From Marinobacter salinisoli (GTDB lineage Bacteria > Pseudomonadota > Gammaproteobacteria > Pseudomonadales > Oleiphilaceae), in assembly GCF_017301335.1 (NCBI RefSeq), contig NZ_CP071247.1:1302001-1366000 (forward strand): a DNA stretch of 64,000 nucleotides, read 5' to 3'. The translations under genes and the position numbers were made by a program. Position 1 is the first letter of the stretch; every line of letters begins with the position of its first letter. The notes beneath the pieces are model-generated. The model had not been told where the DNA came from, did no database searches, and worked only from the letters and a program-made list of their open reading frames with translations. Below, piece after piece: positions 46,411-55,487 of the stretch.

Positions 46411-46497
46411 GTTCATCGGTGGGCCTGGAAAGGCCCGAATTTAGCCGATGGGAGAAGGGCAGGCTGGATGCGCGCTCGAGCCTGAGGCACGCATCCA
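46411..46497. repeat. Nested inverted repeats between OMP gene and hemL
   Basis: GGGCCT/AGGCCC (46421-46426 with 46431-46436) is enclosed by CATCGG and CCGATG, and a separate TGGATGCG/CGCATCCA hairpin lies at 46465-46472 and 46490-46497. The region separates two convergent genes and may terminate both, although T-runs are absent. Confidence 0.45.
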
Positions 46498-46508
46498 CGG
46501 CGCCACCG

Positions 46509-47789
46509 TTACAGGGTGGCCATAACCTTGTGCGCAGCAGCAATGGTGTGTTCGATGTCCGCGTCGGTCAGTGCCGCGCTGGTGAATCCTGCTTCGAACG
46601 CGGAGGGCGCGAGGTAGACGCCTTCTTTCAGCATGCCCTGGAAGAACTGCTTGAAGCGCTCTTTGTCACAGCGCATGACTTGGTCAAAGCGGGTCACCGA
46701 CTCCTCTTCGGTGAAGAAGAAACCAAACATCGCTCCGGCACTCTGAACCGTCAACGGGATGCCCGCCGCGTCTGCAGCGGCCTTGATACCATCACGCACG
46801 GCGGTGGTTTTCTCGGTCAGGCGGTCGTGGAATCCCGGCTCGGAAATGGCGTTCAGGGTCGCCAGACCGGCGCGCATGGCCAGCGGGTTTCCGCTGAGGG
46901 TACCGGCCTGGTACACCGGGCCCAGTGGCGCGATGTGTTCCATGATTTCACGCTTGCCGCCAAAGGCGCCTACCGGCAGACCGCCGCCAATGACCTTGCC
47001 GAGGGCGGTGAGGTCGGGTGTTACGCCGTAAAGGCCCTGGGCGCCGCCCAGAGAGACTCGGAAACCGGTCATGACTTCGTCGAAAATCAGGACCGATCCG
47101 TGTTCGTCACAGACCTCGCGCAATCCTTCCAGGAATCCAGGCACCGGCGGGATGCAATTCATGTTGCCAGCGACCGGTTCCACAATAATGGCGGCAATCT
47201 GGTCGCCCATGGTGGCGAAGGTTTCCCGAACGCCGTCGATGTCGTTGAAGTCGAGAGTCAGGGTATGTTCGGCCAGGCTGGCCGGAATGCCCGGTGAGTT
47301 GGGGACGCCGAGCGTCAGCGCGCCGGAGCCTGCCTTCACCAGAAGAGAGTCGACATGGCCGTGGTAACAGCCCTCGAACTTCACGATCTTGTCGCGACCG
47401 GTGTAGCCGCGGGCCAGGCGAATGGCACTCATGGTCGCTTCAGTGCCTGAGTTCACCATGCGCACCAGGTCAATGGAGGGCACCAGATCGCAAACCTTCC
47501 GGGCCATGTCGGTTTCGATGGCGGTCGGTGCGCCGTAGCCAATGCCGATGTCCACCTGCGCGTGCAGGGCTTCTTTGATGCGCGGGTCGGCATGGCCCAG
47601 AATCATCGGGCCCCAGGAGCCAATGTAATCGATGTAGCGTCGGTCATCTTCGTCGTACAGGTAGGCCCCTTCGGCGTGTTTGAAGAAAATCGGGGTTCCA
47701 CCCAAGCCACGAAAAGCCCGCACCGGCGAGTTCACGCCACCGGGAATGTATTTCTGGGCTTCCGTGAACAGCGTTTCGGAATGTGTCAT
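46509..47789 (-). CDS. hemL: Glutamate-1-semialdehyde 2,1-aminomutase
   Basis: The 426-residue class III aminotransferase has the HemL blocks [58 protein letters not shown] and the PLP-lysine segment [18 protein letters not shown]. It forms 5-aminolevulinate in the C5 route to heme. It ends the ClC-hemJ-thiD-thiE-hemL gene string, 15 nt after thiE. Confidence 0.99.
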   Translation of the reverse strand: MTHSETLFTEAQKYIPGGVNSPVRAFRGLGGTPIFFKHAEGAYLYDEDDRRYIDYIGSWGPMILGHADPRIKEALHAQVDIGIGYGAPTAIETDMARKVCDLVPSIDLVRMVNSGTEATMSAIRLARGYTGRDKIVKFEGCYHGHVDSLLVKAGSGALTLGVPNSPGIPASLAEHTLTLDFNDIDGVRETFATMGDQIAAIIVEPVAGNMNCIPPVPGFLEGLREVCDEHGSVLIFDEVMTGFRVSLGGAQGLYGVTPDLTALGKVIGGGLPVGAFGGKREIMEHIAPLGPVYQAGTLSGNPLAMRAGLATLNAISEPGFHDRLTEKTTAVRDGIKAAADAAGIPLTVQSAGAMFGFFFTEEESVTRFDQVMRCDKERFKQFFQGMLKEGVYLAPSAFEAGFTSAALTDADIEHTIAAAHKVMATL

Positions 47790-47804
47790 GCAAGTTGTGT
47801 CCTG

Positions 47805-48476
47805 TTATCTGGGCATTGAAAAAAGAGGGTGATGTTGTTCGAACAGGCGGGAAAAGGTTTTTGCCCGCTGCTCGATTGTGTCTGCCGGTCCGCCGAACAG
47901 GCCGCCAACAACCGCCAGTAAGTCGGCCCCGGCCTGAATCAAAGGCGCGCCGTTATCAATCGTGATTCCGCCAATGGCAGAAATGGGGCGGCCGTACGCT
48001 CTGGCTTGTGTGAGCACCGAGACGTCGGCGGCCGGTGCTTTGGGCTTGGTTGCAGACGGGAAAAACCGGCCGAATGCCAGGTAATCTGCTCCTGCCGCGC
48101 AAGCCTCTTGCGCCAGTGCCAGCCGGGAGTGGCAGGTCACCCCAATAATGGCGTTCTCGCCAAGCTGTTGCCGGGCTTCGGACGCAGCCGCGTCGCCTTG
48201 GCCCAGGTGCACGCCTGCGGCGCCGCAGCGTCTCGCCAGCTCCGGGTCGTCATTGATCAGCAGTGGCACACCGGCGTTACGGCACAACGCCTGCAGGTTC
48301 CGCGCCTGGCGCAGGCGCTCGGGGGCCGGTGCCTGCTTTTCCCGGTATTGTATCAAAACCGCCCCACCGCGCAGTGCGGCTTCTACGGAGGCGATCAGGG
48401 TTTCCGGCGGCGTGAGCATGGAGTCTGTCACACCATACAGGCCGGGGCGCAGGCCTTTGTCCATGGTGTCGTTCAC
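47805..48476 (-). CDS. thiE: Thiamine-phosphate synthase
   Basis: The 223-residue TIM-barrel protein has the ThiE signatures LIQYREKQ, LINDDPELARRCGAAGVHLG, IIGVTCHSRLALAQEACAAG, YLAFGRFFPSATKP and ISAIGGITIDN. It joins HMP diphosphate and thiazole phosphate. The start is GTG 48476, overlapping the thiD stop (GTGA); an ATG four codons in is possible. Confidence 0.98.
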   Translation of the reverse strand: MNDTMDKGLRPGLYGVTDSMLTPPETLIASVEAALRGGAVLIQYREKQAPAPERLRQARNLQALCRNAGVPLLINDDPELARRCGAAGVHLGQGDAAASEARQQLGENAIIGVTCHSRLALAQEACAAGADYLAFGRFFPSATKPKAPAADVSVLTQARAYGRPISAIGGITIDNGAPLIQAGADLLAVVGGLFGGPADTIEQRAKTFSRLFEQHHPLFSMPR

Positions 48477-49261
48477 CGTTCCCAGGGAATGCCGCGGTCG
48501 GGCACGGGTTGTCCCTTGCCAACCTCAAGGGCGTGCAGGACCGCGCGGTGTACGTAGTTCTGGGCCTGCGATACTGCGGCCCGGGGCGACAGGCCACAGG
48601 CCCGCCCGGCGGTTATGGCGGCGGCCAGGGTGCAGCCCGTGCCGTGGTAGACACCACCCACCCGCTCGACGTTCCAGTGCATGGGCTCGGGCGCGTGGTT
48701 ATAGAGGGTGTTGGTAATGTGCAGACCGGTGCCATGACCACCGGTGGCCAACACCGACGAGCAGCCCGCGTCCAGTAAGTTTCGCGCCGCGCGCTCCGGA
48801 TCTGCGTTATCACCCAGGATGGCCAGTTCGTCACCGTTGGGAGTGATCATTTCTGCCCGGGGGAACAGACGGCTCTTCATCACGCTGATCAGCTCGCCGT
48901 CGGCCAGATCACCGCCGCCGGCGGCCTTGATCACCGGATCGACGATGAGCGGAATCTCCGGATAGTCCTGCAGGAGCTCCAGCAGAACGTCAACGATGGC
49001 GGCATTGCCCAGCGCCCCGGTTTTTACTGCATGAATGGGGGTGTCGCCGGCCAGACAGTTGAGTTGGCGGTGAATGAGGTCGGCATCGATCGCGTCGGCT
49101 TCATAAACATTGACGGTGTCCTGCACGGTCAGACAGGTCAGCACCGGCAATGGGTGGCAGCCAAGGGAGGTGCAGGCTTGTATGTCAGCTTGTATGCCGG
49201 CACCGCCGGACGGATCCAGCCCGGACAGAATCAGAACCTGGGGACGGTTGTGCAGTTTGAT
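48473..49261 (-). CDS. thiD: Hydroxymethylpyrimidine (phosphate) kinase, apparent ATC start
   Basis: The frame encodes a complete 262-residue ThiD only if it begins upstream of the first standard start (TTG 49150): the missing part contains the conserved VLILSGLDPSGGAGIQADIQ. In that frame there is no ATG, GTG or TTG between hemJ and 49150. The best placed codon is ATC at 49261, 7 nt after AGGAG, giving (M)KLHNRPQVLILSG, which matches ThiD N-terminal length; CTG at 49255 is the alternative. Later blocks are PLIVDPVIKAAGGGDL, SVLATGGHGTG and GVYHGTGCTLAAAITAG. The ribosome site overlaps the hemJ stop. Confidence 0.93.
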   Translation of the reverse strand: MKLHNRPQVLILSGLDPSGGAGIQADIQACTSLGCHPLPVLTCLTVQDTVNVYEADAIDADLIHRQLNCLAGDTPIHAVKTGALGNAAIVDVLLELLQDYPEIPLIVDPVIKAAGGGDLADGELISVMKSRLFPRAEMITPNGDELAILGDNADPERAARNLLDAGCSSVLATGGHGTGLHITNTLYNHAPEPMHWNVERVGGVYHGTGCTLAAAITAGRACGLSPRAAVSQAQNYVHRAVLHALEVGKGQPVPDRGIPWER

Positions 49262-49272
49262 AGCGCGACTCC

Positions 49273-49695
49273 TTAAAACGGTTTGACTACAACCAGAATC
49301 ACCACTGCCAGCAGTACCAGTACCGGCAGTTCATTAAACCAGCGGTAGAACACGTGGCTGCGCTGGTTCCGGTCATCCCGGAAAACGGTGACCAGATGCC
49401 CGCAATAAAAATGATAGGCGATCAGCAGCGCCACGAGCAGCAGTTTGGCGTGCATCCAGCCCTGGGCAAGGTAGCCTGACGGGTTGTAGCCGATCAGCCA
49501 GACGCCCAGCACGACGGTCGCGATCATCGATGGCGTGGTAATGCCGCGGTACAGCTTGCGCTCCATGATCTTGAACCGATCGCGGCCCGGTGCGTCCTCG
49601 CAATTGGCGTGGTAGACAAATAACCGGGGCAGATAGAACAGGCCGGCGAACCAGCACACCATCGCGATAATATGAAACGCCTTAACCCACAGCAT
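49273..49695 (-). CDS. hemJ: Protoporphyrinogen oxidase HemJ
   Basis: The 140-residue membrane protein has four helices and the HemJ motifs WVKAFHIIAMVCWFAGLFYL (His), ERKLYRGITTPSM and GWMHAKLLLVALLIAYHFYC (His and Lys). HemJ carries out oxidation of protoporphyrinogen IX late in heme synthesis. Its presence with hemL in one gene string is consistent. It starts 3 nt after the ClC stop and its TAA overlaps the thiD ribosome site. Confidence 0.93.
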   Translation of the reverse strand: MLWVKAFHIIAMVCWFAGLFYLPRLFVYHANCEDAPGRDRFKIMERKLYRGITTPSMIATVVLGVWLIGYNPSGYLAQGWMHAKLLLVALLIAYHFYCGHLVTVFRDDRNQRSHVFYRWFNELPVLVLLAVVILVVVKPF

Positions 49696-49698
49696 GTG

Positions 49699-51471
49699 TC
49701 AGCTCCGTCGGTATTGGTAATAACTTTCGATATCGGTTTTCAGCACGATCCCGTATATCCGCTGAATCACGGGCGCCACATGCCGTTGTACGTACAGGGC
49801 TTCGGCATTGGTTGCATCGAACTGGTGAAGGGCCTCTTCCAGCGTGGCCTGGTACTGCACCGGCGCAATATCGCGGCGGTTGGCCGGAATCTTCATCAGG
49901 TCCACCGATTCCAGTGGGCCGTCCTCGGCGTGTTCGGGTTTTTCGGCGTCTTCCAGGAAACGCGCCAGATCCACTGCAGGCAAGATGGCCGTAGGGCCGT
50001 TCTTGCCCTCGACCACCAGCCACTTGGGCTCGGATTTCAGTGTCTGCCGGGCTTCGTCCGGGGTGAGGTGACGCTGGGTTCGGTGGATGTTGCGCTCCAT
50101 AATCGCACCCACGGAGACCCGCCGAAGGGCCTGGATCACTGGCGAGTTCTGGTAGCTCAGGCCCTGGCTTTTCAGGATGGTCAGGAACAGCGATTTCTTG
50201 CCGAACACCTCACTGGTCACCAGCGTCGCCGTGGTAATAATCAGCATGCCGGGCAGGATGATGTTGGGGTTTCGGGTAAGTTCCATCAGCGACATCAGCG
50301 CAGCAAGCGGGGCCTGCAGCACGGCACCCATCATGGCGCCCATGCCCAGCATGGCGTAGAAACCCACCGATGAAGCCGACTGGGGCGCAATTTGTGTGCC
50401 GATCAGCCCCATGGCACCGCCCAGTGTCGCGCCCATAAACAAGGTCGGGCCAATCACCCCGCTGGGCATGCCAAGGCCAATGGTCAAAGAGGTCACCAGC
50501 AGCTTGGTGACGCCCACGATGAGCAGGAACCAGAAGCCCAGTTGGCCATCGATGGTTTCGTTGACCGTGTCATAGCCAATGCCCATGGTTTGCGGCACAA
50601 CGAGCGCAAAGGGCACCATGATCAGACCCGCAACCGCGATACGGCCCAGCACTGGCCGTTGATGGAAGCGGCCCATGGTGTCCACGAGGTGGATGAACAG
50701 GGCGGCAGCGACACCGATGATCAGTGCGATGGCCAGAATCCACGGGATTTCCATGAGTGAATTCATGGTCAGCGCCGGAACATTGAACGCAGGTTCCGGG
50801 CCATAGACCAGGTGGGTCACCACCGCCGCGCTCACTGCCGCAAGAATGATGGGCGTAAAACCGGCAATGGTGTACTCCATCATCACCACTTCCATGGCAA
50901 AGATAACGCCGGATATCGGCGTGTTGAACGAGGCAGAGATGGCGGCGGCACAACCGCAAGCCACCAGGGTCCGGATGCTGTTGTTGGGCAGGCGCATCCA
51001 TTGCCCCATCATGCTGGAAAACGCGGCGCCGAGATGGACGGCGGGGCCTTCCCGGCCGGCGGACTGGCCGGTCAGCACCGTGGACACACCACAGACAAAC
51101 TGGACGACCGCGCTGCGGAACGACATGTAGCCCTGGTGGTAGTTCAGTCGCTCCATGATGTGAACGATCCCCACCTTGCGATCACTGATAGCCAGGCGGT
51201 GCAGCATCAGCCCCAGCATCAGCGCGCCGAGCAGCGGGAGAACCCCTCGGGTCAGCGGCGCCAGTTCCTCGAACGATTCCGCGCTGTCCCCGGGCAGAAA
51301 GTGCTCCAGCGGCCATTCGATCGCAAACCGGAACACCAGGATGACTACCCCGGTAATGATGCCGGATAACAGGCCGAGCACCGCCAGTTGTGGCAGTGCG
51401 TCGACACCCGACAGCCTGTTGCGGAAAACAGTACTTGAGTACTCGCTGATGTGTTGCCAGAGTTTGCGCAT
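49699..51471 (-). CDS. ClC-family chloride channel/transporter with C-terminal CBS region
   Basis: The 590-residue protein has a ClC membrane domain: GQSAGREGPAVHLGAAF (the GREGP selectivity motif), CGCAAAISASFNTPISGVIF, GLGMPSGVIGPTLFMGATLG (the GxFxP-type region) and MLGMGAMMGAVLQAPLAALM, with more than ten helices, and a C-terminal cytosolic part (after about 480) with two CBS-like segments. Whether it is a channel or H+/Cl- exchanger is not decided by eye. ATG 51471 is preferred over an in-frame start at 51552. It precedes hemJ by 3 nt. Confidence 0.9.
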   Translation of the reverse strand: MRKLWQHISEYSSTVFRNRLSGVDALPQLAVLGLLSGIITGVVILVFRFAIEWPLEHFLPGDSAESFEELAPLTRGVLPLLGALMLGLMLHRLAISDRKVGIVHIMERLNYHQGYMSFRSAVVQFVCGVSTVLTGQSAGREGPAVHLGAAFSSMMGQWMRLPNNSIRTLVACGCAAAISASFNTPISGVIFAMEVVMMEYTIAGFTPIILAAVSAAVVTHLVYGPEPAFNVPALTMNSLMEIPWILAIALIIGVAAALFIHLVDTMGRFHQRPVLGRIAVAGLIMVPFALVVPQTMGIGYDTVNETIDGQLGFWFLLIVGVTKLLVTSLTIGLGMPSGVIGPTLFMGATLGGAMGLIGTQIAPQSASSVGFYAMLGMGAMMGAVLQAPLAALMSLMELTRNPNIILPGMLIITTATLVTSEVFGKKSLFLTILKSQGLSYQNSPVIQALRRVSVGAIMERNIHRTQRHLTPDEARQTLKSEPKWLVVEGKNGPTAILPAVDLARFLEDAEKPEHAEDGPLESVDLMKIPANRRDIAPVQYQATLEEALHQFDATNAEALYVQRHVAPVIQRIYGIVLKTDIESYYQYRRS

Positions 51472-51622
51472 GTAGGCAGGGATTCCGCTTGCGTGCTGTG
51501 GGGTTACGACGTTTTTCTGACGACATTGTAACGGTCGGCGGGCGGGCTGCAATAAGTCGTTGGTTTATCATGGTAGACTACGGCTCAATTCACACACCAA
51601 AAGCACGTCGTTGGAGAACATC

Positions 51623-52660
51623 GTGATCAAAGCAGGCATCGTAGGAGGCACGGGTTACACCGGGGTGGAGCTGCTGAGGCTGCTCGCTACTCACCCGGAC
51701 GTTACCGTCAGCTGTATTACCTCACGCTCGGAAGCCGGATTGCCGGTGGCGGATCTGTACCCGAACTTACGCGGACACTACGATCTTGCCTTCTCTGAGC
51801 CCGATGTCGAAACCCTCAAGTCCTGCGACCTGGTGTTCTTTGCCACGCCTCACGGTGTCGCGATGCGGATGGTCCCGGAACTGGTGTCTGCCGGCGTGCG
51901 CATCGTGGATCTCTCGGCGGATTTTCGACTCAAGGACCTCTCGGTCTGGGCTGACTGGTACGGCATGCCCCACGAGAGTGGCGAGTGGGCAGAGAAGGCG
52001 GTGTATGGCCTTCCGGAAGTGGCGCGGGACGCCATCAGGGATGCCCAGCTGGTGGCTAACCCCGGTTGCTACCCCACCGCGATCCAGCTCGGTTTCTTGC
52101 CGCTGTTGGAAAGTGGCCTGGTGGACCCCTCCCGCCTGATTGCCGATGCCAAATCCGGCGCCAGTGGCGCGGGTCGCCAGGGCAAGATCGGTATGCTGCA
52201 TGGCGAGATCGGCGAGAGTTTCAAAGCCTATGGTGCGTCCGGCCACCGGCACCTGCCTGAAATTCGCCAGGGGTTGTCGGCCATTGCCCAGGCAGATGTG
52301 GAAGTCACCTTCGTGCCACACCTGGTGCCTATGATTCGTGGTATTGAGGCAACCCTGTACGCGGAACTGAAAAATCCTGCTGATTTCGAGCGTCTCCAGA
52401 CCCTTTTCGAAGAACGCTTCCGTGATGAGCCCTTCGTGGATGTCATGCCTCAGGGCAGTCATCCGGAAACCCGAAGTGTGCGCGGTGCCAATCATTGCCG
52501 GATGGCGCTGCATCGTCAGGAAGACAGCAACATCGTGATCGTCTCTTCGGTGATCGATAATCTGGTGAAAGGCGCCGCCGGGCAGGCGGTTCAGAACATG
52601 AATATCATGTTCAAGCTTGATGAAACACAGGGGCTCAGTGCTCCGGCGTTCCTGCCTTAA
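51623..52660 (+). CDS. argC: N-acetyl-gamma-glutamyl-phosphate reductase
   Basis: The 345-residue reductase has the NADP-binding GGTGYTG (8-14), [10 protein letters not shown], the active-site [10 protein letters not shown] with Cys149, and [11 protein letters not shown] and GHRHLPEI. It makes N-acetylglutamate semialdehyde in arginine synthesis. GTG 51623 with GGAGA 6 nt upstream is chosen over an in-frame start at 51560. Confidence 0.98.
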   Translation: MIKAGIVGGTGYTGVELLRLLATHPDVTVSCITSRSEAGLPVADLYPNLRGHYDLAFSEPDVETLKSCDLVFFATPHGVAMRMVPELVSAGVRIVDLSADFRLKDLSVWADWYGMPHESGEWAEKAVYGLPEVARDAIRDAQLVANPGCYPTAIQLGFLPLLESGLVDPSRLIADAKSGASGAGRQGKIGMLHGEIGESFKAYGASGHRHLPEIRQGLSAIAQADVEVTFVPHLVPMIRGIEATLYAELKNPADFERLQTLFEERFRDEPFVDVMPQGSHPETRSVRGANHCRMALHRQEDSNIVIVSSVIDNLVKGAAGQAVQNMNIMFKLDETQGLSAPAFLP

Positions 52661-52669
52661 GGGGGTTCC

Positions 52670-53410
52670 GTGGTCGACAAGCGCAAGCCGGAAAAGGAGT
52701 ATGTTGTGGTTCGGCACCGACCGGGTTACCGGGTACGTCGAACCCTGATTCTACTGGTGTTCAGCGTGAGCGCTGCGGCGGTCGGATATGCGGTGGGTGT
52801 GGATCAGGGCGGCGCCCATTTCTCCAGCATGGCTGCCACCAATGAGGTGCTGGAGGACGAGCTGGACAGCCTTGAAGACCAATATACGGAAGCTCGTCAG
52901 CAGGTGGTGAATCTGGAGCGTGGGAGGCTGATCGACAAACAGGCCCTCAACCGCGCCAGAACCACGATTGTCGAGCTCGAAACCCAGATTGCATCACTGA
53001 AATCCGACCTCACTTTCTATCAAAATATCATGGCTCCCTCGGAGACCAGCAAAGGTCTTCAGGTGGACAGCTTTTCGCTGGCAAAAGATCCCCAGCCTGG
53101 TGCGTACGACTTCAAGATGACGTTGACGCAGGTGGGCAATAATAAAAGCTACATCGAGGGCGTGGTGGCAGTGAATGTCATCGGCCTTCGCGACGAAGAA
53201 AAAGAAGTCATCGCCTTGCGCGACCTGTCTAAGGATATCCAGGACCTCGGTGTGAAATTCCGCTTCCGATATTTTCAGGATGTGGCGGGGCTGTTGGTGT
53301 TGCCAGAAAATTTCGAGCCACGGGAAGTTCAGGTCGTGGCGCGAGCAAAGGGGCAAAAATCCTCACAGGCAGAACGAACTTTCGATTGGGATGACTTAAC
53401 GGAGAATTAA
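52670..53410 (+). CDS. DUF6776-type membrane-anchored coiled-coil protein
   Basis: The 246-residue protein has a basic cytoplasmic N-terminus, one membrane helix (LILLVFSVSAAAVGYAVGV, about 26-44), a coiled coil (EVLEDELDSLEDQYTEARQQ through about 120) and a periplasmic beta-rich domain ending in FDWDDLTEN. It resembles the DUF6776 family, often found next to bactofilin genes. GTG 52670 follows AGGGGG. The bactofilin gene begins 1 nt after its stop, so the two are coupled; a role in anchoring or positioning the bactofilin polymer is an inference. Confidence 0.75.
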   Translation: MVDKRKPEKEYVVVRHRPGYRVRRTLILLVFSVSAAAVGYAVGVDQGGAHFSSMAATNEVLEDELDSLEDQYTEARQQVVNLERGRLIDKQALNRARTTIVELETQIASLKSDLTFYQNIMAPSETSKGLQVDSFSLAKDPQPGAYDFKMTLTQVGNNKSYIEGVVAVNVIGLRDEEKEVIALRDLSKDIQDLGVKFRFRYFQDVAGLLVLPENFEPREVQVVARAKGQKSSQAERTFDWDDLTEN

Positions 53411-53411
53411 C

Positions 53412-53894
53412 ATGCTTCGCAAGAAAAAGCAGAAACCCCGGCGCCCGTCCGGCAACTTTGACACGCTGATTTCTGCCAAAACGACCGTGGATGGGGACAT
53501 CACCTTTTCCGGTGGCCTGCACGTTGATGGCCACGTACGTGGAAAAGTGGTGGCGGAAGAAGGTAGCGATGCGGTGCTGCGTATTTCCGAGATTGGCGAC
53601 ATTGCCGGTGACATCGTCGCCCCGCACGTCATTATCAACGGTAAGGTACATGGCGATGTCTATTCCTCGGCGCACCTGGAGCTGGCGGAAAACGCCGTCA
53701 TTAGTGGTAACGTATATTACAATCTGATCGAGATGGCGATGGGCGCGTCGGTAAACGGCAACCTCGTCCACCAGCAGGAATCCCTGGGATTGCTGACCGA
53801 CGGGTCGAAAACACAGAAGAATGCCCCTGCGGCCAAGGCCGAAAGGGCGGCAGAACCGGCGATGGACATTGAGGATGGTGGTAAATCCGAATAG
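53412..53894 (+). CDS. Bactofilin (polymer-forming cytoskeletal protein)
   Basis: The 160-residue protein has a basic N-terminus, a central right-handed beta-helix of repeated GxI/V strands (TTVDGDITFSGGLHVDGHVR, GDIVAPHVIINGKVHGDVYS) and an Ala/Lys/Glu-rich tail, the bactofilin (DUF583) pattern. Bactofilins assemble into filaments at the membrane without nucleotide and shape or position envelope machines. GGAGA precedes the ATG. Confidence 0.93.
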   Translation: MLRKKKQKPRRPSGNFDTLISAKTTVDGDITFSGGLHVDGHVRGKVVAEEGSDAVLRISEIGDIAGDIVAPHVIINGKVHGDVYSSAHLELAENAVISGNVYYNLIEMAMGASVNGNLVHQQESLGLLTDGSKTQKNAPAAKAERAAEPAMDIEDGGKSE

Positions 53895-53958
53895 TTGATT
53901 GTTTTAGTCGGGAATATGATAATTTCCACTGTTATTCAGAACGAGTCCGGAGGCAAAG

Positions 53959-54312
53959 TTGAGCGTTGTTCAGCAGCAAATGGCCGCACCACTGTTCTTC
54001 AGCGACAGCGCGGTTGCCAAGGTACGGGAGTTGGTCGAGGAAGAGGAAAATCCGAACCTCAAGCTTCGCGTGTTCGTCACCGGGGGTGGCTGTTCCGGCT
54101 TCCAGTATGGTTTCTCGTTCGATGAAGATCAGGACGACGAAGACACCGTGATTGAACGCGACGGTATAAGCCTGCTGGTTGATCCGATGAGCTATCAGTA
54201 TCTGGTGGGCGCCACTATCGAATATCAGGAAGGGCTGCAGGGGTCACAGTTTGTCGTGCAGAACCCGAATGCCAGTTCGACCTGTGGCTGTGGCAGTTCG
54301 TTTTCGATCTGA
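53959..54312 (+). CDS. erpA: Iron-sulfur cluster insertion protein ErpA
   Basis: The 117-residue A-type carrier has the three conserved cysteines, Cys45 in GGGCSGFQY and Cys109/Cys111 in STCGCGSSF. ErpA passes [Fe-S] clusters to apoproteins, including isoprenoid-pathway enzymes. The start is TTG 53959 with GGAGG 6 nt upstream. Confidence 0.96.
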   Translation: MSVVQQQMAAPLFFSDSAVAKVRELVEEEENPNLKLRVFVTGGGCSGFQYGFSFDEDQDDEDTVIERDGISLLVDPMSYQYLVGATIEYQEGLQGSQFVVQNPNASSTCGCGSSFSI

Positions 54313-54342
54313 TCGGCAGCGCTGGTAAAAACAGCATCAAAC

Positions 54343-54374
54343 AAAAAAAGGAGAGCAGATGCTCTCCTTTTTTT
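54343..54374. terminator. Bidirectional terminator between erpA and anmK
   Basis: AAAAAAAGGAGAGC (54343-54356) pairs with GCTCTCCTTTTTTT (54361-54374) around AGAT. Confidence 0.95.
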
Positions 54375-54384
54375 CGTCTGTATT

Positions 54385-55482
54385 TCAGGCCTGGTAAATT
54401 GCACCCAATATACGCTCACCCCTGGCTCCGGTTACCTCCGGCAGGTTTCCGGAGCTGCCCGACACGGATTGCTCGGCCAGCCAGGCAAACGCCACCGGCT
54501 CCACCCACTGGGGATCGAGGCCCAGGTCGCTGGTCACCGAGACCTTGGCGGGATCGAGAACTCGGGCCAGTTCCGACATCAGCAGGGGATTTCGGGTGCC
54601 GCCACCGCACACATAGAGATGGGTATCCCGGCCGCAAGGCAGCTGACGGACGATGCTCTCTACCGTCAGTTGGAGCAGGGTGCGCTGCACATCCTCGGGC
54701 CTGAGTTCATCATGACGCTGAACCATGGTTTTTACCCACCCCAGATTGAAGCGTTCCTTGCCGGTACTTTTGGGGGCGGGCCGGGAAAAATAGGCATCGG
54801 ACAGCATGTCTTCGAGCAAGCGGTCGTCGACCCTGCCTTCCGAGGCCCAGTGCCCGTCGGAATCGTAGGGCAGGCCAAGCTGTTTCAGGCACCAGGCGTC
54901 CAGCAGTGCGTTCGCCGGGCCGGTGTCAAAACCGGTAATCGGTTGCTGTTGGTCGGAAGGAATCCAGGTGATGTTGGCAATGCCGCCCAGGTTCAGAATG
55001 CAGCGATTCTCTTCCGGTGAGCTGAAGAAGGCCTTGTGAAACGCCGGCACCAGCGGCGCGCCCTGGCCGCCGGCGGCCATGTCACGACGTCGGAAGTCAG
55101 CAATCGTGGTGAGTCCGGTTTTTTCCGCAATGATGGCGGGATTGCCAATCTGAATCGAAAAAGGCGCAAAGCCATTGGGCTGGTGGCGGATAGTCTGCCC
55201 ATGGCTGCCAATACCTCGAATGGCAGAGCGATCGATACCCGAGCGTTCAATGACCTGATTGGCTGCGTCCGCGAAGAGCGAACCTGTGACGGTATCCAGT
55301 TCGCCGACTTCATCCGGCGAACCCTGATTCTGGCTCAGAGCCAGAAGTCGGTGCCGGATGTTGTCAGGGTAATTCAGGGTGTGGGTGCCGTGAACGGTCA
55401 GGGATTGACCGTTAAACGACACCAGCACGGCGTCGATGCCGTCCATGCTGGTGCCGGACATTAGACCGAGCCATGCTTCCAT
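54385..55482 (-). CDS. anmK: Anhydro-N-acetylmuramic acid kinase
   Basis: The 365-residue sugar kinase has the AnmK signatures WLGLMSGTSMDGIDAVLVSF, GIGSHGQTIRHQP, LNLGGIANITWIP, GFDTGPANALLDAW and LYVCGGGTRNPLLM. It phosphorylates and opens 1,6-anhydroMurNAc during peptidoglycan recycling. It follows the M23 peptidase gene by 5 nt, so the two wall-turnover genes form an operon. Confidence 0.98.
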   Translation of the reverse strand: MEAWLGLMSGTSMDGIDAVLVSFNGQSLTVHGTHTLNYPDNIRHRLLALSQNQGSPDEVGELDTVTGSLFADAANQVIERSGIDRSAIRGIGSHGQTIRHQPNGFAPFSIQIGNPAIIAEKTGLTTIADFRRRDMAAGGQGAPLVPAFHKAFFSSPEENRCILNLGGIANITWIPSDQQQPITGFDTGPANALLDAWCLKQLGLPYDSDGHWASEGRVDDRLLEDMLSDAYFSRPAPKSTGKERFNLGWVKTMVQRHDELRPEDVQRTLLQLTVESIVRQLPCGRDTHLYVCGGGTRNPLLMSELARVLDPAKVSVTSDLGLDPQWVEPVAFAWLAEQSVSGSSGNLPEVTGARGERILGAIYQA

Positions 55483-55487
55483 GGCTG

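Noticed and set aside
49262..49700. TPP riboswitch for thiD-thiE
   Set aside because: thiD is directly coupled to hemJ with no leader, and no THI-box sequence is seen.
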